Source: Slackia faecicanis
Lineage (GTDB): Bacteria > Actinomycetota > Coriobacteriia > Coriobacteriales > Eggerthellaceae
Direction: 5' to 3'
DNA: 64,000 bases
Assembly: GCF_003725295.1 (NCBI RefSeq)
Contig: NZ_QICB01000002.1
Span: 372,001-436,000 of the forward strand
The position numbers were made by a program, and so were the translations under genes. Each line of letters begins with the position of its first letter. The stretch's first letter is position 1. Shown here one piece after another: positions 24,920-32,656 of the stretch. The notes under the pieces were generated by a model that was not told where the DNA came from, searched no databases, and was given only the letters and a program-made list of their open reading frames with translations.

Positions 24920-25224
24920 AAAAAACCGCAGTCTCGCTCGAGCGCGGCCGCGACGGTCTGGAACACCGCGAGGTATCCGTTCTCGTCGATCAGGTTCTCG
25001 GCCATTGCGCGGCCTTGCTGCGGGGAGACGTAGCCGCCGCCCTCCACCATGAGGCCGTAGGCCACGAGGTCGCGCAGCTCGGCGAGGCCGAAGCTGCCGC
25101 CGTTCTGCGCGAAGCTCGCCATTACGGGGCGATGGCTCGCCTCGTACATCTCAATGCGCTTGAAGGAGTACTTCACCTCGTAGGTCTTGCCGTTTGCCTC
25201 GAACTGGGTGCTGATGTCTTCCAC
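24898..25224 (-). CDS. Tail assembly chaperone (G-like)
   Basis: 108 aa when terminated normally, 247 aa when frameshifted. Sequence TYEVKYSFKRIEMYEASHRP, VAYGLMVEGGGYVSPQQG resembles the tail chaperone of Gram-positive siphophages. Located between the major tail protein and tape measure, the invariable place of G/GT genes. Ribosome binding site AAAGGACC upstream. Confidence 0.78.
   Translation of the reverse strand: MEDISTQFEANGKTYEVKYSFKRIEMYEASHRPVMASFAQNGGSFGLAELRDLVAYGLMVEGGGYVSPQQGRAMAENLIDENGYLAVFQTVAAALERDCGFFFKTQSA
24919..24925 (-). other. Programmed -1 ribosomal frameshift site
   Basis: Slippery heptamer T TTT TTC on the coding strand (zero frame GGT TTT TTC). The downstream reading frame is exactly -1 relative to the upstream gene and stays open to the extension. 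Canonical X XXY YYZ pattern. Confidence 0.78.
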
Positions 25225-25270
25225 TGTCGGTCCTTTCTTGCGTGTGGTCTAGCGCGAACGTCTGTTCCCT

Positions 25271-25828
25271 TTAGCCTTCCATGAGGGCGAGGGTGTTCGT
25301 GATGCTGATGGTCGCCTTCTCGACGTCGGAAGGCTGCGCGGTCTCGCGGCACCAGCACTCGCCCGTGCCCTCGAACTCGACGGACACGGTGGCGTTGTCG
25401 TCGCTGGGCGCCTCGAGCTCGTCGCTGGATACCAGGGCGAGGCCCTTGCGGATGGGCACGTACTTCATGCCGTTCTCGATCGCGGTGCGCTCGTAGATGC
25501 CGACGCAAAGCGGCGTGCCTTCCTTGAGGGCGGTCACGATCGCCTTGCGGCCCTCGTCATCGGGGACCCAGAGGCCGTCGGTGGACGCGGACCAGGACTT
25601 GACGCCAGCGTATCGGACGGCCCAGTCGCCCGTGCCGTCCTTGGTCTGCGTCTCGCTGTTCTCGGCCTCGATGCTCCACGAGAGGCCCTGCTGGCCCGCC
25701 ACGGCGAGCAGCGTCTTGCCGTCCTTCGCGAACAGGGCGAGGATGATGCTCTTGCCGTGCACCGCCTTGGCGGTGGTGGCGTCGAAGTTGCAACCTACCT
25801 TGAGGTCGCCGGTGGTCTGTTCGGGCAT
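25271..25828 (-). CDS. Major tail tube protein
   Basis: 185 aa. DLKVGCNFDATTAKAVHGKS, GLSWSIEAENSETQTKDGTG and a central beta domain resemble the TP901-1-type major tail protein. Lies directly before the chaperones and after the tail terminator-like gene. Expected to be one of the most abundant virion proteins. Confidence 0.82.
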   Translation of the reverse strand: MPEQTTGDLKVGCNFDATTAKAVHGKSIILALFAKDGKTLLAVAGQQGLSWSIEAENSETQTKDGTGDWAVRYAGVKSWSASTDGLWVPDDEGRKAIVTALKEGTPLCVGIYERTAIENGMKYVPIRKGLALVSSDELEAPSDDNATVSVEFEGTGECWCRETAQPSDVEKATISITNTLALMEG

Positions 25829-25841
25829 TTCTTGTCCTTTC

Positions 25842-26255
25842 TCACTTGCAGCGGTATCCGTAGCACACGAGGAACCTGTAGGCGAGGACGGCGTGGCCCT
25901 CGCCCGATTCGTCGCGCTTGAGCGCCCTCACGCCCTCGCACTCCTGGCCGTAGAGCAGGAACGGCGCGGGAAGGACCAAGTCCTCCGTCATGGCCTCCTG
26001 CAGCGCCTTGACCATGGCGAGGACGGGGGCGCTCGAATACGGCTCCGTCTCGCGCGATACGCAGTGGATCTTCACGCTTACCGCGTCGATGAACATGGTT
26101 TTAGTGTTTTCCGGCTCCACGGCGTCGAGCTCGACGCTGTAGAGCGGGGACGGCACGTTGTCGGGGAAGTCGTAGCACCTGATCCCCGTGCGCTCCGTCA
26201 CGTGGTCGATGAGCAGGCCTAGGAACTCGCCTATGTCCAGCCGTTCGAGCATCAT
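25842..26255 (-). CDS. Tail completion/terminator protein
   Basis: 137 aa. Layout and position between the gp10-like protein and the major tail protein fit the tail terminator that caps the tube (a DUF3168-like or TAC class). Motif CYDFPDNVPSPLYSVELDAV and ALAYRFLV at the C-terminus. Starts at overlapping ATGATG. Family name not certain. Confidence 0.65.
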   Translation of the reverse strand: MMLERLDIGEFLGLLIDHVTERTGIRCYDFPDNVPSPLYSVELDAVEPENTKTMFIDAVSVKIHCVSRETEPYSSAPVLAMVKALQEAMTEDLVLPAPFLLYGQECEGVRALKRDESGEGHAVLAYRFLVCYGYRCK

Positions 26256-26605
26256 CCGAACCTCTCAATCTGCGCGACCAGGTCTTTCTTGAAGATGCGG
26301 CGCTGTTTCCTCACGTTGGCGTCCAGGAACCTCTGCCCCTGCACGTATCCGCCGCCCCTCGTGCGGTGGCCGTACTCGACGTGCGGCGCGTACTCCATCG
26401 AGTAGCCCGCCTCGGAATCCTCGCCGGCTGGGACCATGGCCAGCGACTTCTTCAGGTCGCCCGTATCCACGGGGGTGCCGCCCTCCGACTTGCCGCGCTC
26501 GTACACCTGCGCGATGTTCTTCTCGCACACGGCGTCGAAGCGCACGGAGGACAGGCGGCGCAGGGCGGCAGACAGCTCGGCCACGCCGTGAACCTCAAGC
26601 CCCAT
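26252..26605 (-). CDS. HK97 gp10-like head-tail joining protein
   Basis: 117 aa. GTPVDTGDLKKSLAMVPAG, EYAPHVEYGHRTRGGGYV and QRFLDANV are the conserved HK97-gp10-type motifs of putative tail completion proteins. Overlaps the head closure gene before it and the tail terminator after it. Confidence 0.9.
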   Translation of the reverse strand: MGLEVHGVAELSAALRRLSSVRFDAVCEKNIAQVYERGKSEGGTPVDTGDLKKSLAMVPAGEDSEAGYSMEYAPHVEYGHRTRGGGYVQGQRFLDANVRKQRRIFKKDLVAQIERFG

Positions 26606-26921
26606 CCCTCATGCACCTCCCCACCGTGAGCGCGGCCATGGAGCCGCCGCGCGTGAATCGCACGACCTCGTACACCGAGCCGCCGACCCCGACGGCCGCG
26701 ACCCCTTCGAGCAGCTCCGGGGCGGCTGGGGTGACGAACGTGCGCCGCGCCTCGTCGTAGCGGTTGCCGTCGCCGCCGCCGTCCTTCGGCGCCCACGGCG
26801 CGGCCCTCACGAGGACGCTCTCGCCCGTAGGTTCCAGCCGCGTGACGGGATTGCGCGTCGCGTCCTTGCCGACCTCGACGCGACGGTACGTCGCGGCCTT
26901 GTACCACTTCACGCCGATCAC
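26595..26921 (-). CDS. Head closure (head-tail adaptor) protein
   Basis: 108 aa from a GTG that overlaps the previous stop (GTGA). Small beta-rich protein with VLVRAAPWAP and RTFVTPAAPELLEGVA; size and position (after the gp6-like connector) match stopper or head closure proteins. Assigned mainly by order. Confidence 0.65.
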   Translation of the reverse strand: MIGVKWYKAATYRRVEVGKDATRNPVTRLEPTGESVLVRAAPWAPKDGGGDGNRYDEARRTFVTPAAPELLEGVAAVGVGGSVYEVVRFTRGGSMAALTVGRCMRDGA

Positions 26922-27259
26922 CTGAAGAACTTGATTCCGGGGCGGCTCGCCGCCTTCTTCATCTGCGCTATGTCGTCCGAATACGCGGCCAGCACGTCGT
27001 CGACGAACGAGCTCGACATCGAGCCGCCGTCTGCCGCCGATTCCGACGTGCTGCCCTCGAAGCCTCGCAGCCTCAGGGCCTTGACGGCCGCGTCGACGGC
27101 GATCGACCCCGCCTCGGAAGGGAGGTCGCTCGTCCCGACCTTGAGCGCCAGCCTGTCGAGGACGGTCGCGAGCATCTCCTCGATCACGGGGTCCTCGGGG
27201 ACGTGCTCGCCGTCGAGGTACCTGACCCTTACCCTCCCGACGAGGGCCGACGCGTCCAT
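26918..27259 (-). CDS. Head-tail connector protein (gp6-like)
   Basis: 113 aa, helical: VRYLDGEHVPEDPVIEEMLATVLDRL, then a C-terminal helix with KKAASRPGIKFFR. Fits the adaptor that docks under the portal in HK97-like phages. Lies directly after the major capsid gene. Confidence 0.65.
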   Translation of the reverse strand: MDASALVGRVRVRYLDGEHVPEDPVIEEMLATVLDRLALKVGTSDLPSEAGSIAVDAAVKALRLRGFEGSTSESAADGGSMSSSFVDDVLAAYSDDIAQMKKAASRPGIKFFR

Positions 27260-27261
27260 TC

Positions 27262-28314
27262 CTAGCCCTCGGCCGCGGCGGATACGGTCGCGATGAGGTG
27301 GCCGTAGGGGTTCGGCATGACGGGGACGAACACGGCGCTCGCCTTGGTCCAGGTCGCGACGGGGTCGGGAGTGTCCCAGGTGGTGACGGTGACGAACTGC
27401 TGCTGTCGCTTCTCGTCGAACGCGCCGCCCTGCTCGGCCTCCTCGGGGGTCACGCCCCACAGGCCCGCGCCGACCGCGCCGTCCATGCCGAGGGAGGTCA
27501 TGACGAACGCGCCCTCGGGGAAGAAACGGCGCTGCTCGATGGCGGTGCCGTCCTTCGTGGACGCCAGCATCCCGTATCGCTGCTCGTTGGTCTGCAGGGT
27601 CACGCCGAACTGCGATGCGAACAGGGCGTTCACCTGGTCGACGGTCGGCAGGGTTCCCTCGCCCGCCGTGCCGAAGATGGCCTTCTGCACGGCCTTGTTG
27701 GTCATGATGGACAGCATCACGGCCTCCGTGGTGATGGCGACGGTGGGGGCGCTGCCGTTGGCCACGAGGGCCAGTCGCCACTTGCGCACGTCGCCGAGGA
27801 TGTCGGCCTCGGGCTTGCTCCAGTCGCTCTTCACGACGTTCTCGGCGGGCACGCCGTAGTCGACCTCGAAGTCCAGGCCGTTCTCGCGCACGGTCAGCTT
27901 GCCGGTCGCGAGGGCCTGCATCTTGGCCAGCTCCGCGCGGGTCACGACGCGCTCGGCCATGCGGGCCACGTCGTCGAAGATGTAGCGGCGCAGGTAGTCG
28001 TCCTGCATCTGCATGCCGCGCGTCATTCGCGCCATGTTCTCGGAGAGGTTGATCTTCTCCTTGATCAGCAGCTCCTCGACGCTGACCTTCTCGAACGGGA
28101 TGCGGGAGCCGATAGCGGCCTCGGTGTCCCACGCGTGGACCTTGGCCACGGCGGGGAGGTTGCCGTTCGCGACGAAGCGCGTGTATTCCTGCTCGATGTA
28201 CTGGGTCTTGCGGTCGGGGAACAGCGCGCTGCCCATGTAGTTTCGGGCGACCGCGAAATGCTGCGAGAAGTCGAGCAGCTCGCGCTCGGTCACGAGGTTG
28301 GAGAGAGTCTTCAT
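27262..28314 (-). CDS. Major capsid protein (E family)
   Basis: 350 aa. FPDRKTQYIEQEYTRFVANG, TEAAIGSRIPFEKVSVEEL and the C-terminal KASAVFVPVMPNPYGHLIATV match the GpE-type HK97-fold major capsid proteins. Preceded by a decoration-like gene and a scaffold gene, as usual. Ribosome binding site AAAGGACG. Confidence 0.88.
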   Translation of the reverse strand: MKTLSNLVTERELLDFSQHFAVARNYMGSALFPDRKTQYIEQEYTRFVANGNLPAVAKVHAWDTEAAIGSRIPFEKVSVEELLIKEKINLSENMARMTRGMQMQDDYLRRYIFDDVARMAERVVTRAELAKMQALATGKLTVRENGLDFEVDYGVPAENVVKSDWSKPEADILGDVRKWRLALVANGSAPTVAITTEAVMLSIMTNKAVQKAIFGTAGEGTLPTVDQVNALFASQFGVTLQTNEQRYGMLASTKDGTAIEQRRFFPEGAFVMTSLGMDGAVGAGLWGVTPEEAEQGGAFDEKRQQQFVTVTTWDTPDPVATWTKASAVFVPVMPNPYGHLIATVSAAAEG

Positions 28315-28326
28315 ATCCGTCCTTTC

Positions 28327-28776
28327 TTACACCAGGTAGAGGCCCTGCTTGGCGAGCGTGTCCTTCGCCTTGGCGGCTTCGGCGGACACCTTGGAGGCCT
28401 TCACGCGGCCCTGAACGACGACGGCCACGGGGTACGCGCCGTAGTCCTTCATGTCGTAGTCCTCAAGGACCACGCCGACGGGAGCCGCCGCCTTGGTCTG
28501 CTTGTAATAGTCCTTGCCCGGCACGGGGTCCTTGTCGGCGCTCTTGACGAACTCGCCGTCGACGATCTCGAACCAGCCCTCGGTGTTCGGGTGCTTGCTC
28601 ACCGTGTCGCTCTGCTTGGCGTAGGTGTCGTCCTTGAACAGCGTTCCTGCCTTGAGCACCTTGGTGCCCGAATCGGCGATTTCCTGGGTCGCCTGCCTCG
28701 TCTTCACCACGAGGCCGACTTCGGACTCGAGGACGTTCTCGCTCGAGCCGTACTTCTCGGTCTTGTTGAAGGCCAT
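28327..28776 (-). CDS. Head decoration-like protein
   Basis: 149 aa. KVLKAGTLFKDDTYAKQSDTV, VLEDYDMKDYGAYPVAVVVQG and RVKAS fit lambda D-type or head-fibre decoration proteins (beta-rich, with a 'gtLp..' style segment), here placed between scaffold and capsid. Assigned by position and composition. Confidence 0.65.
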   Translation of the reverse strand: MAFNKTEKYGSSENVLESEVGLVVKTRQATQEIADSGTKVLKAGTLFKDDTYAKQSDTVSKHPNTEGWFEIVDGEFVKSADKDPVPGKDYYKQTKAAAPVGVVLEDYDMKDYGAYPVAVVVQGRVKASKVSAEAAKAKDTLAKQGLYLV

Positions 28777-29367
28777 CTATTTCCCTCCGTTCATGCTCTT
28801 GCTGTATTTCTCCGCGAACTCCGCGCCGAACGACGCGCCGCCCTTGCCCTGATCGGCTTTCGGGGGCTCGCGTCGGAGCTGCTTCTGCACGGCCTCGTTG
28901 ACCGCCTTGGGCCAAATCTCCTTGATTCGGGAGATTGCCGCGCCCGTCGCGTCAGCGTCGGAGCTGACGAACATCGAGAGCAGGTCGTCGCCGAGCACGA
29001 TGTCGGCCGCCTCGAGCTCTCGTCGCGCGATGGCCGTCTGCTGGGCGAGGTCGCGCTCGGCCTCCAGGGCCTCCTTCTCGGCCTTGAGCTTCTCGGCCTC
29101 GTACTTCGCCCTCTGCAGCTCGGTCATGTCCTCGAGCTTCTGCGCCTCAGTCTTCTTCGCCGCCGCCTCGTCCTCGACCTGCTTGCGCACGTCGCGCTCG
29201 ATCTTGGCCCTGTCGCGGGCGAGGCGCTTCTTCACGATCTCGTCCACGTCGGCGTCGGTGTACTTCCTCGCTTCGCCCTGCTGCCCGGCCTGCTGCTCCT
29301 GGCTCTCGCCATGCTGCTGGCCTTCGCCCTGCTGCTGCTCCGCGGCATCGGTCTGCTGGTCTTGCAT
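28777..29367 (-). CDS. Capsid scaffold protein (DUF4355-like)
   Basis: 196 aa from the ATG at 29367, chosen for GGAGG five bases upstream. Gln-rich N-terminus, then a highly charged coiled coil (YTDADVDEIVKKRLARDRAK, EDMTELQRAKYEAEKLKAE) and a short C-terminal globular part with ISRIKEIWPKAVNEAVQKQL. This is the common plan of DUF4355 phage scaffold proteins. Confidence 0.82.
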   Translation of the reverse strand: MQDQQTDAAEQQQGEGQQHGESQEQQAGQQGEARKYTDADVDEIVKKRLARDRAKIERDVRKQVEDEAAAKKTEAQKLEDMTELQRAKYEAEKLKAEKEALEAERDLAQQTAIARRELEAADIVLGDDLLSMFVSSDADATGAAISRIKEIWPKAVNEAVQKQLRREPPKADQGKGGASFGAEFAEKYSKSMNGGK

Positions 29368-29389
29368 CGCATCCTCCGTATCCATAGGT

Positions 29390-29483
29390 TTTTCGCGTGT
29401 CCCATGCCTGCACGCTCCGTAGCTTTTAGCGGGTTCCACGCCTGCCCGTTCCGTGGCTTTTAACGTCTTCAACGCTCGGACGC
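29390..29483. repeat. 34-bp tandem repeat, 2.8 copies
   Basis: Units at 29390-29423, 29424-29457 and a partial one at 29458-29483, each starting TTTT and containing GCCTGC(A/C)CG(C/T)TCCGT(A/G)GC in the two full copies. Copies 1 and 2 differ at only a few positions over the last 26 bp. It lies between the tRNA terminator and the scaffold gene; no function recognised. It could hold a late promoter or regulatory sites. Confidence 0.7.
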
Positions 29484-29486
29484 ATG

Positions 29487-29511
29487 AAAAAAGGCACCCC
29501 GTCGGATGCCT
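29487..29511 (-). terminator. Terminator after the phage tRNA
   Basis: On the minus strand AGGCATCC-GACG-GGGTGCCT with one G-U pair, followed by six T. A rho-independent terminator inside the structural operon, 12 bp past the tRNA 3' end. Confidence 0.75.
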
Positions 29512-29522
29512 GGTTTCAACTA

Positions 29523-29597
29523 TGGCGCGGGCGCCGGGACTCGAACCCGGACGCGCGGCTTAGGAGGCCGCTGCGCTATCCGTTGCGCCACGCCCGC
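29523..29597 (-). tRNA. tRNA-Arg(CCT)
   Basis: 75 nt including an encoded CCA. Acceptor stem GCGGGCG/CGCCCGC, anticodon loop CTCCTAA (anticodon CCT, reading AGG), T-loop GTTCGAGTC. The CCA is encoded. Phages of high-GC hosts often carry tRNAs for codons the phage uses more than the host. Confidence 0.93.
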
Positions 29598-29606
29598 ATG
29601 CTTCGA

Positions 29607-29903
29607 CTACGCCCCAGCCGCCTCGGCGGTGAGCACGTCGCCCTCGTGGGTGATGATCGATTCGAGCTGGGCCGCTTCGAGCATCGCGGAGAAGCGGAAC
29701 TCCTCGCTCCCGTCCTTCTCGACGATGATCGTCGGCACCTGCCTCACGGGGATCAGCGCGTCGGCCTTGGCGAAACGCGCGTCCCATTCGGGATGCACCT
29801 CGACGCAGCCGGGGTACTTCTCCGAGAGCGGGTCCATCACCTCGCGCTTGTACCGCCTGCACGGCGGGCAGTTCTTGTCGCCCAGGTATACGAGCCTCCT
29901 CAC
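29607..29903 (-). CDS. Thioredoxin/glutaredoxin-like protein
   Basis: 98 aa from a GTG overlapping the previous stop (GTGA), with AAGGAGG upstream. LVYLGDKNCPPCRRYKREVM has a CxxC active site (CPPC, about residues 12-15), and VRQVPTIIVEKDG contains the cis-Pro loop after the thioredoxin fold strand. Sits between the minor head protein and the tRNA. Role in the phage unclear: redox of a virion protein or of ribonucleotide reductase. Confidence 0.75.
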   Translation of the reverse strand: MRRLVYLGDKNCPPCRRYKREVMDPLSEKYPGCVEVHPEWDARFAKADALIPVRQVPTIIVEKDGSEEFRFSAMLEAAQLESIITHEGDVLTAEAAGA

Positions 29904-30904
29904 AGGCCCCCTCCTTTCGCAGCTTTCGCGATGGGCGGGGTCACGGCGTCGCCGCCGTGCCGCGCCACGTATCCGTCTATCCACTCGTCCCAGTCGGCGA
30001 CGGCCGGGACGTGGCTGCACCTGCACCAGGGATGCAGGGGCGGGAAGTTCACGCCCGGCACCGCCTCGTCGAGCCTTATCGGGTCGCTCTCCTGCTTGTC
30101 CTCCAGGGCCTTGCACACGGGGCACGCCCTCGAATCGGCGCAGACGATGCGGCACTCGTCGAAGTCGGCGGCGAACACCTTGCGCTGCGCCTCGTTGAGC
30201 AGGAACGTCCCCTCGGTGAACGCCAGGCGGCGGGCGTCGCGAACGGACACGCCGACGAAACGCTCGCACAGGTCGGCGGCTATCCTCTTGAATCCGTCAC
30301 CCCTCGCCACGGCCTTGGCGAAGTCGTCGTTCAGGTACGCGGCCAGCTTCTCGCGGTTCGCCCAGATGCGCTCGCTGTAGCTCTCCCCCTTGGCCCACGC
30401 CGCGCCCACCGTGTCGGACACGACCGGCGCGTTGATCGCGTAGAAGTCGGAGCCGAATCCCAACGCCTCGACGGCGAGGTTCGCGGCCCTTCGCGCCTGC
30501 TCCCTGAAGTGCGCATCCAGCTCCTGCTGCTCGATCGCGCCGACCTCTAGCTGCTGTATCCTGATGGCCGTCTGCATGGCCTCCAGGCGGTCGAGCATGT
30601 AGACCGTCTCGCGCACGGGGAGGAGGTGCGCCCACTGCGGGTGCTTCGCCGCGAAGTCGTCCATGCGCTCCATGAGCAGCCGCCTGTCGGCGTCGGAGAG
30701 CGATTGCAGCAGCGTCCTGTACTCGATCACCGCGCCCTCGCCGTATTCGGCGTAATAGGCCGCTATGTCGCGCTCCAGACGCGCCGCCTCCCTCTCGTAG
30801 ACCTCGGCGAGACGGGCGTTCAGCCGCGCCTCGTCGCGCTCCAGCTGCTCGAGAAGCGCCCTCTGCCTGCGCGACCAGTAGCCGCTAGCCGGCGAGGACG
30901 GCAT
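29900..30904 (-). CDS. Phage minor head protein (SPP1 gp7 / Mu F-like)
   Basis: 334 aa. Helical N-terminus, then the Mu-F/gp7 domain ending in the metal motif ACPVCKALEDKQ ... VNFPPLHPWCRCSHVP (about residues 255-300), characteristic of phage head morphogenesis proteins with Cys/His. GGAGG upstream. Follows the portal gene with one gene between. Needed for head assembly or DNA ejection. Confidence 0.88.
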   Translation of the reverse strand: MPSSPASGYWSRRQRALLEQLERDEARLNARLAEVYEREAARLERDIAAYYAEYGEGAVIEYRTLLQSLSDADRRLLMERMDDFAAKHPQWAHLLPVRETVYMLDRLEAMQTAIRIQQLEVGAIEQQELDAHFREQARRAANLAVEALGFGSDFYAINAPVVSDTVGAAWAKGESYSERIWANREKLAAYLNDDFAKAVARGDGFKRIAADLCERFVGVSVRDARRLAFTEGTFLLNEAQRKVFAADFDECRIVCADSRACPVCKALEDKQESDPIRLDEAVPGVNFPPLHPWCRCSHVPAVADWDEWIDGYVARHGGDAVTPPIAKAAKGGGL

Positions 30905-31271
30905 GCACGATCTCCTCCTTCGTCGCGCCCTTCGGCACGTCGATGCCGCTCTCCTCGGCGAGGGCGCGGAGCTCCTTGACGGTCATGCGGCGCAGGGCGT
31001 CGCCGCCGTCTTCGGGCGCTTCGGCGGGTTCCTGCTCGTCGGCGGGTTTCTCCTCGCCGCTCGCCGTTCCTTCGGCGTTGGGCTCGCCGTCCCTGACGGT
31101 CAGGAAGGTCGCGTCCGCCCAGCCGTCGGCAAGGCGGCACCAGCCGCCGACCACCTCGAAGCACTGCTCGGAGCCGGGCTCCATCAGGCGCGCGACGGGC
31201 GCGGAATACGCCGGCTCCGTCCTCACGTTGAGCCTCTTGCCCTCGTCCTTCGGCTCGTATGCTGCGATCAT
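30885..31271 (-). CDS. SH3-like plus SAP-like small head-region protein
   Basis: 128 aa. N-terminal SH3_3-like region (LNVRTEPAYSAPVARLMEPG, CRLADGWADATFL) followed by an acidic linker and a C-terminal SAP/Rho_N-like helix pair (MTVKELRALAEESGIDVPKG). The same SAP-like motif recurs at the N-terminus of the 47881 gene product. Overlaps portal and minor head genes. Confidence 0.6.
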   Translation of the reverse strand: MIAAYEPKDEGKRLNVRTEPAYSAPVARLMEPGSEQCFEVVGGWCRLADGWADATFLTVRDGEPNAEGTASGEEKPADEQEPAEAPEDGGDALRRMTVKELRALAEESGIDVPKGATKEEIVHAVLAG

Positions 31272-32656
31272 CGCTCGTCCTCCTTCTCGGCCGCGCCGAT
31301 TCTCTCCTTCGGGTACGCGTCGGCGTCGGATCCGACGGCCCTCTCCTTGTCTCTCTTCTTGCGCTCCATCTCGGCGGCGGGGTCGTCCACGCACGACAGG
31401 AGCGCCAGCTGCGTCTCCTCGGAGACGATGCCCGACAGGCTCCCCGCCACGCTCGCCTCGGCGGCGATGTCCTCGGGCATGTTGCGGCGCATCGTGACCT
31501 CGGCGTCTTCCCAGTCGGAGCCCTCGAACGGCTTGTCGGGGTAGTTCGCCAGCAGCCTCAGGCGCTCCTGCACGCCGCGCACGAACTTGCGCTCCTTGTT
31601 CCGCGCGAGGTTGCTCATGGGCATCATGCGCATCTTGAGCGCCGTGCCCGACGCGGTGGAGAACGACTCGTCCGTGATGTCGGGCACCATCGCCATCTTG
31701 AATATCAGCATCTCGAGGCGGTTGATGAGGTTCTCCTGCGTCGCGTCGGCGTCGGGCTTGGCCATGAAGTACGCCTTAACGGCCGAGCCGTCGTTGTTGT
31801 ACAGGTTTATGAGCTTGTACTCGCGCAGGTCCTTCTTGAAGTCGTCGGGCAGCTCCGTGCCCTCGATGATCATGTAGGCGTCGGAGAAGTAGTCCACGTC
31901 GTTGGCCTTCTCCGAGAGCGCGTTGTTGTACGCCTCGATCAGGTTGAGAACGCCCTCGTACAGGCCGCGCCGCTCGGTGTTCTGCTCGAAGCACACGGCC
32001 GGCACGTCTCCGAAGTAGTGCGGGGCCGTCCCCGTGACCTCGATGCCGTCGCCTCCGTCGGCGAAGTCGTAGACGTTCGCGGCGTCCGACCAGCTGCCTA
32101 CGACGCGGCCCTCCTCGTCGTAGGCGTAGCGGACGAAGGCCACCTTGCGCTTGAGCACCGAGTCGTCGTAGACCATGAACGCCGACAGCGGCGGGAGCGC
32201 GACGCTGCGCGGCCTTCCCTCGTCGTCCTGGTACAGCATCTCGTAGGCCTCGCCGAACTTCGCCGCCATCTTGGAGAGGTCGGCGTCGGCGTCGTCCTGG
32301 TGGTTTCGCCTCGCGTACGCCTTGAGGTAGGCGTCCTTGGCGGGGTCGGCGTGCCTCACCTCGATGGGGACGCCGATGAAGTAGCCCTCGAACGTCTCGG
32401 TGATGTCGTAGGCCATGTCGGCGGCGAGGCGGTTGTCGGGCTTGTAGTCGGGCTTCGCCGCGCGTCCGAAGATGCCGTAGCGCGTCTCGTAGGCGGCGGC
32501 GAGGCGTTCGAGCCTCGGAAGGTGGGACTCCCTGTGCTCGTCGATCAGGCGGCGCAGGAGCGTCGCGTCGAGGGCCGTCCCCGAGGGGATGCGGAACTCG
32601 TCGGTGACGGGCTCGGCCTTCGCCTGGTCGTAGTAGAAGCTGTGGAACTCGTGCAT
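31268..32656 (-). CDS. Portal protein (SPP1/gp6-like)
   Basis: 462 aa. Portal motifs: DNRLAADMAYDITETFEGYF, the charged YEMLYQDDEGRPR and C-terminal helical wing with EERLRLLANY-type sequence. Overlaps the terminase stop (TGATG). The portal forms the DNA channel of the head. Confidence 0.92.
   Translation of the reverse strand: MHEFHSFYYDQAKAEPVTDEFRIPSGTALDATLLRRLIDEHRESHLPRLERLAAAYETRYGIFGRAAKPDYKPDNRLAADMAYDITETFEGYFIGVPIEVRHADPAKDAYLKAYARRNHQDDADADLSKMAAKFGEAYEMLYQDDEGRPRSVALPPLSAFMVYDDSVLKRKVAFVRYAYDEEGRVVGSWSDAANVYDFADGGDGIEVTGTAPHYFGDVPAVCFEQNTERRGLYEGVLNLIEAYNNALSEKANDVDYFSDAYMIIEGTELPDDFKKDLREYKLINLYNNDGSAVKAYFMAKPDADATQENLINRLEMLIFKMAMVPDITDESFSTASGTALKMRMMPMSNLARNKERKFVRGVQERLRLLANYPDKPFEGSDWEDAEVTMRRNMPEDIAAEASVAGSLSGIVSEETQLALLSCVDDPAAEMERKKRDKERAVGSDADAYPKERIGAAEKEDER

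Noticed and set aside
27298-29463. 721-codon open frame opposite the capsid region
   Set aside because: Antisense to capsid and scaffold genes, Leu/Gly/His-rich shadow.
29390-29483. 34-bp repeats as a CRISPR or insertion sequence remnant
   Set aside because: Directly abutting degenerate copies without spacers and without a transposase.
29523-29597. tRNA-Arg as an att site or element boundary
   Set aside because: It is in the middle of the structural operon; no repeat of it elsewhere.
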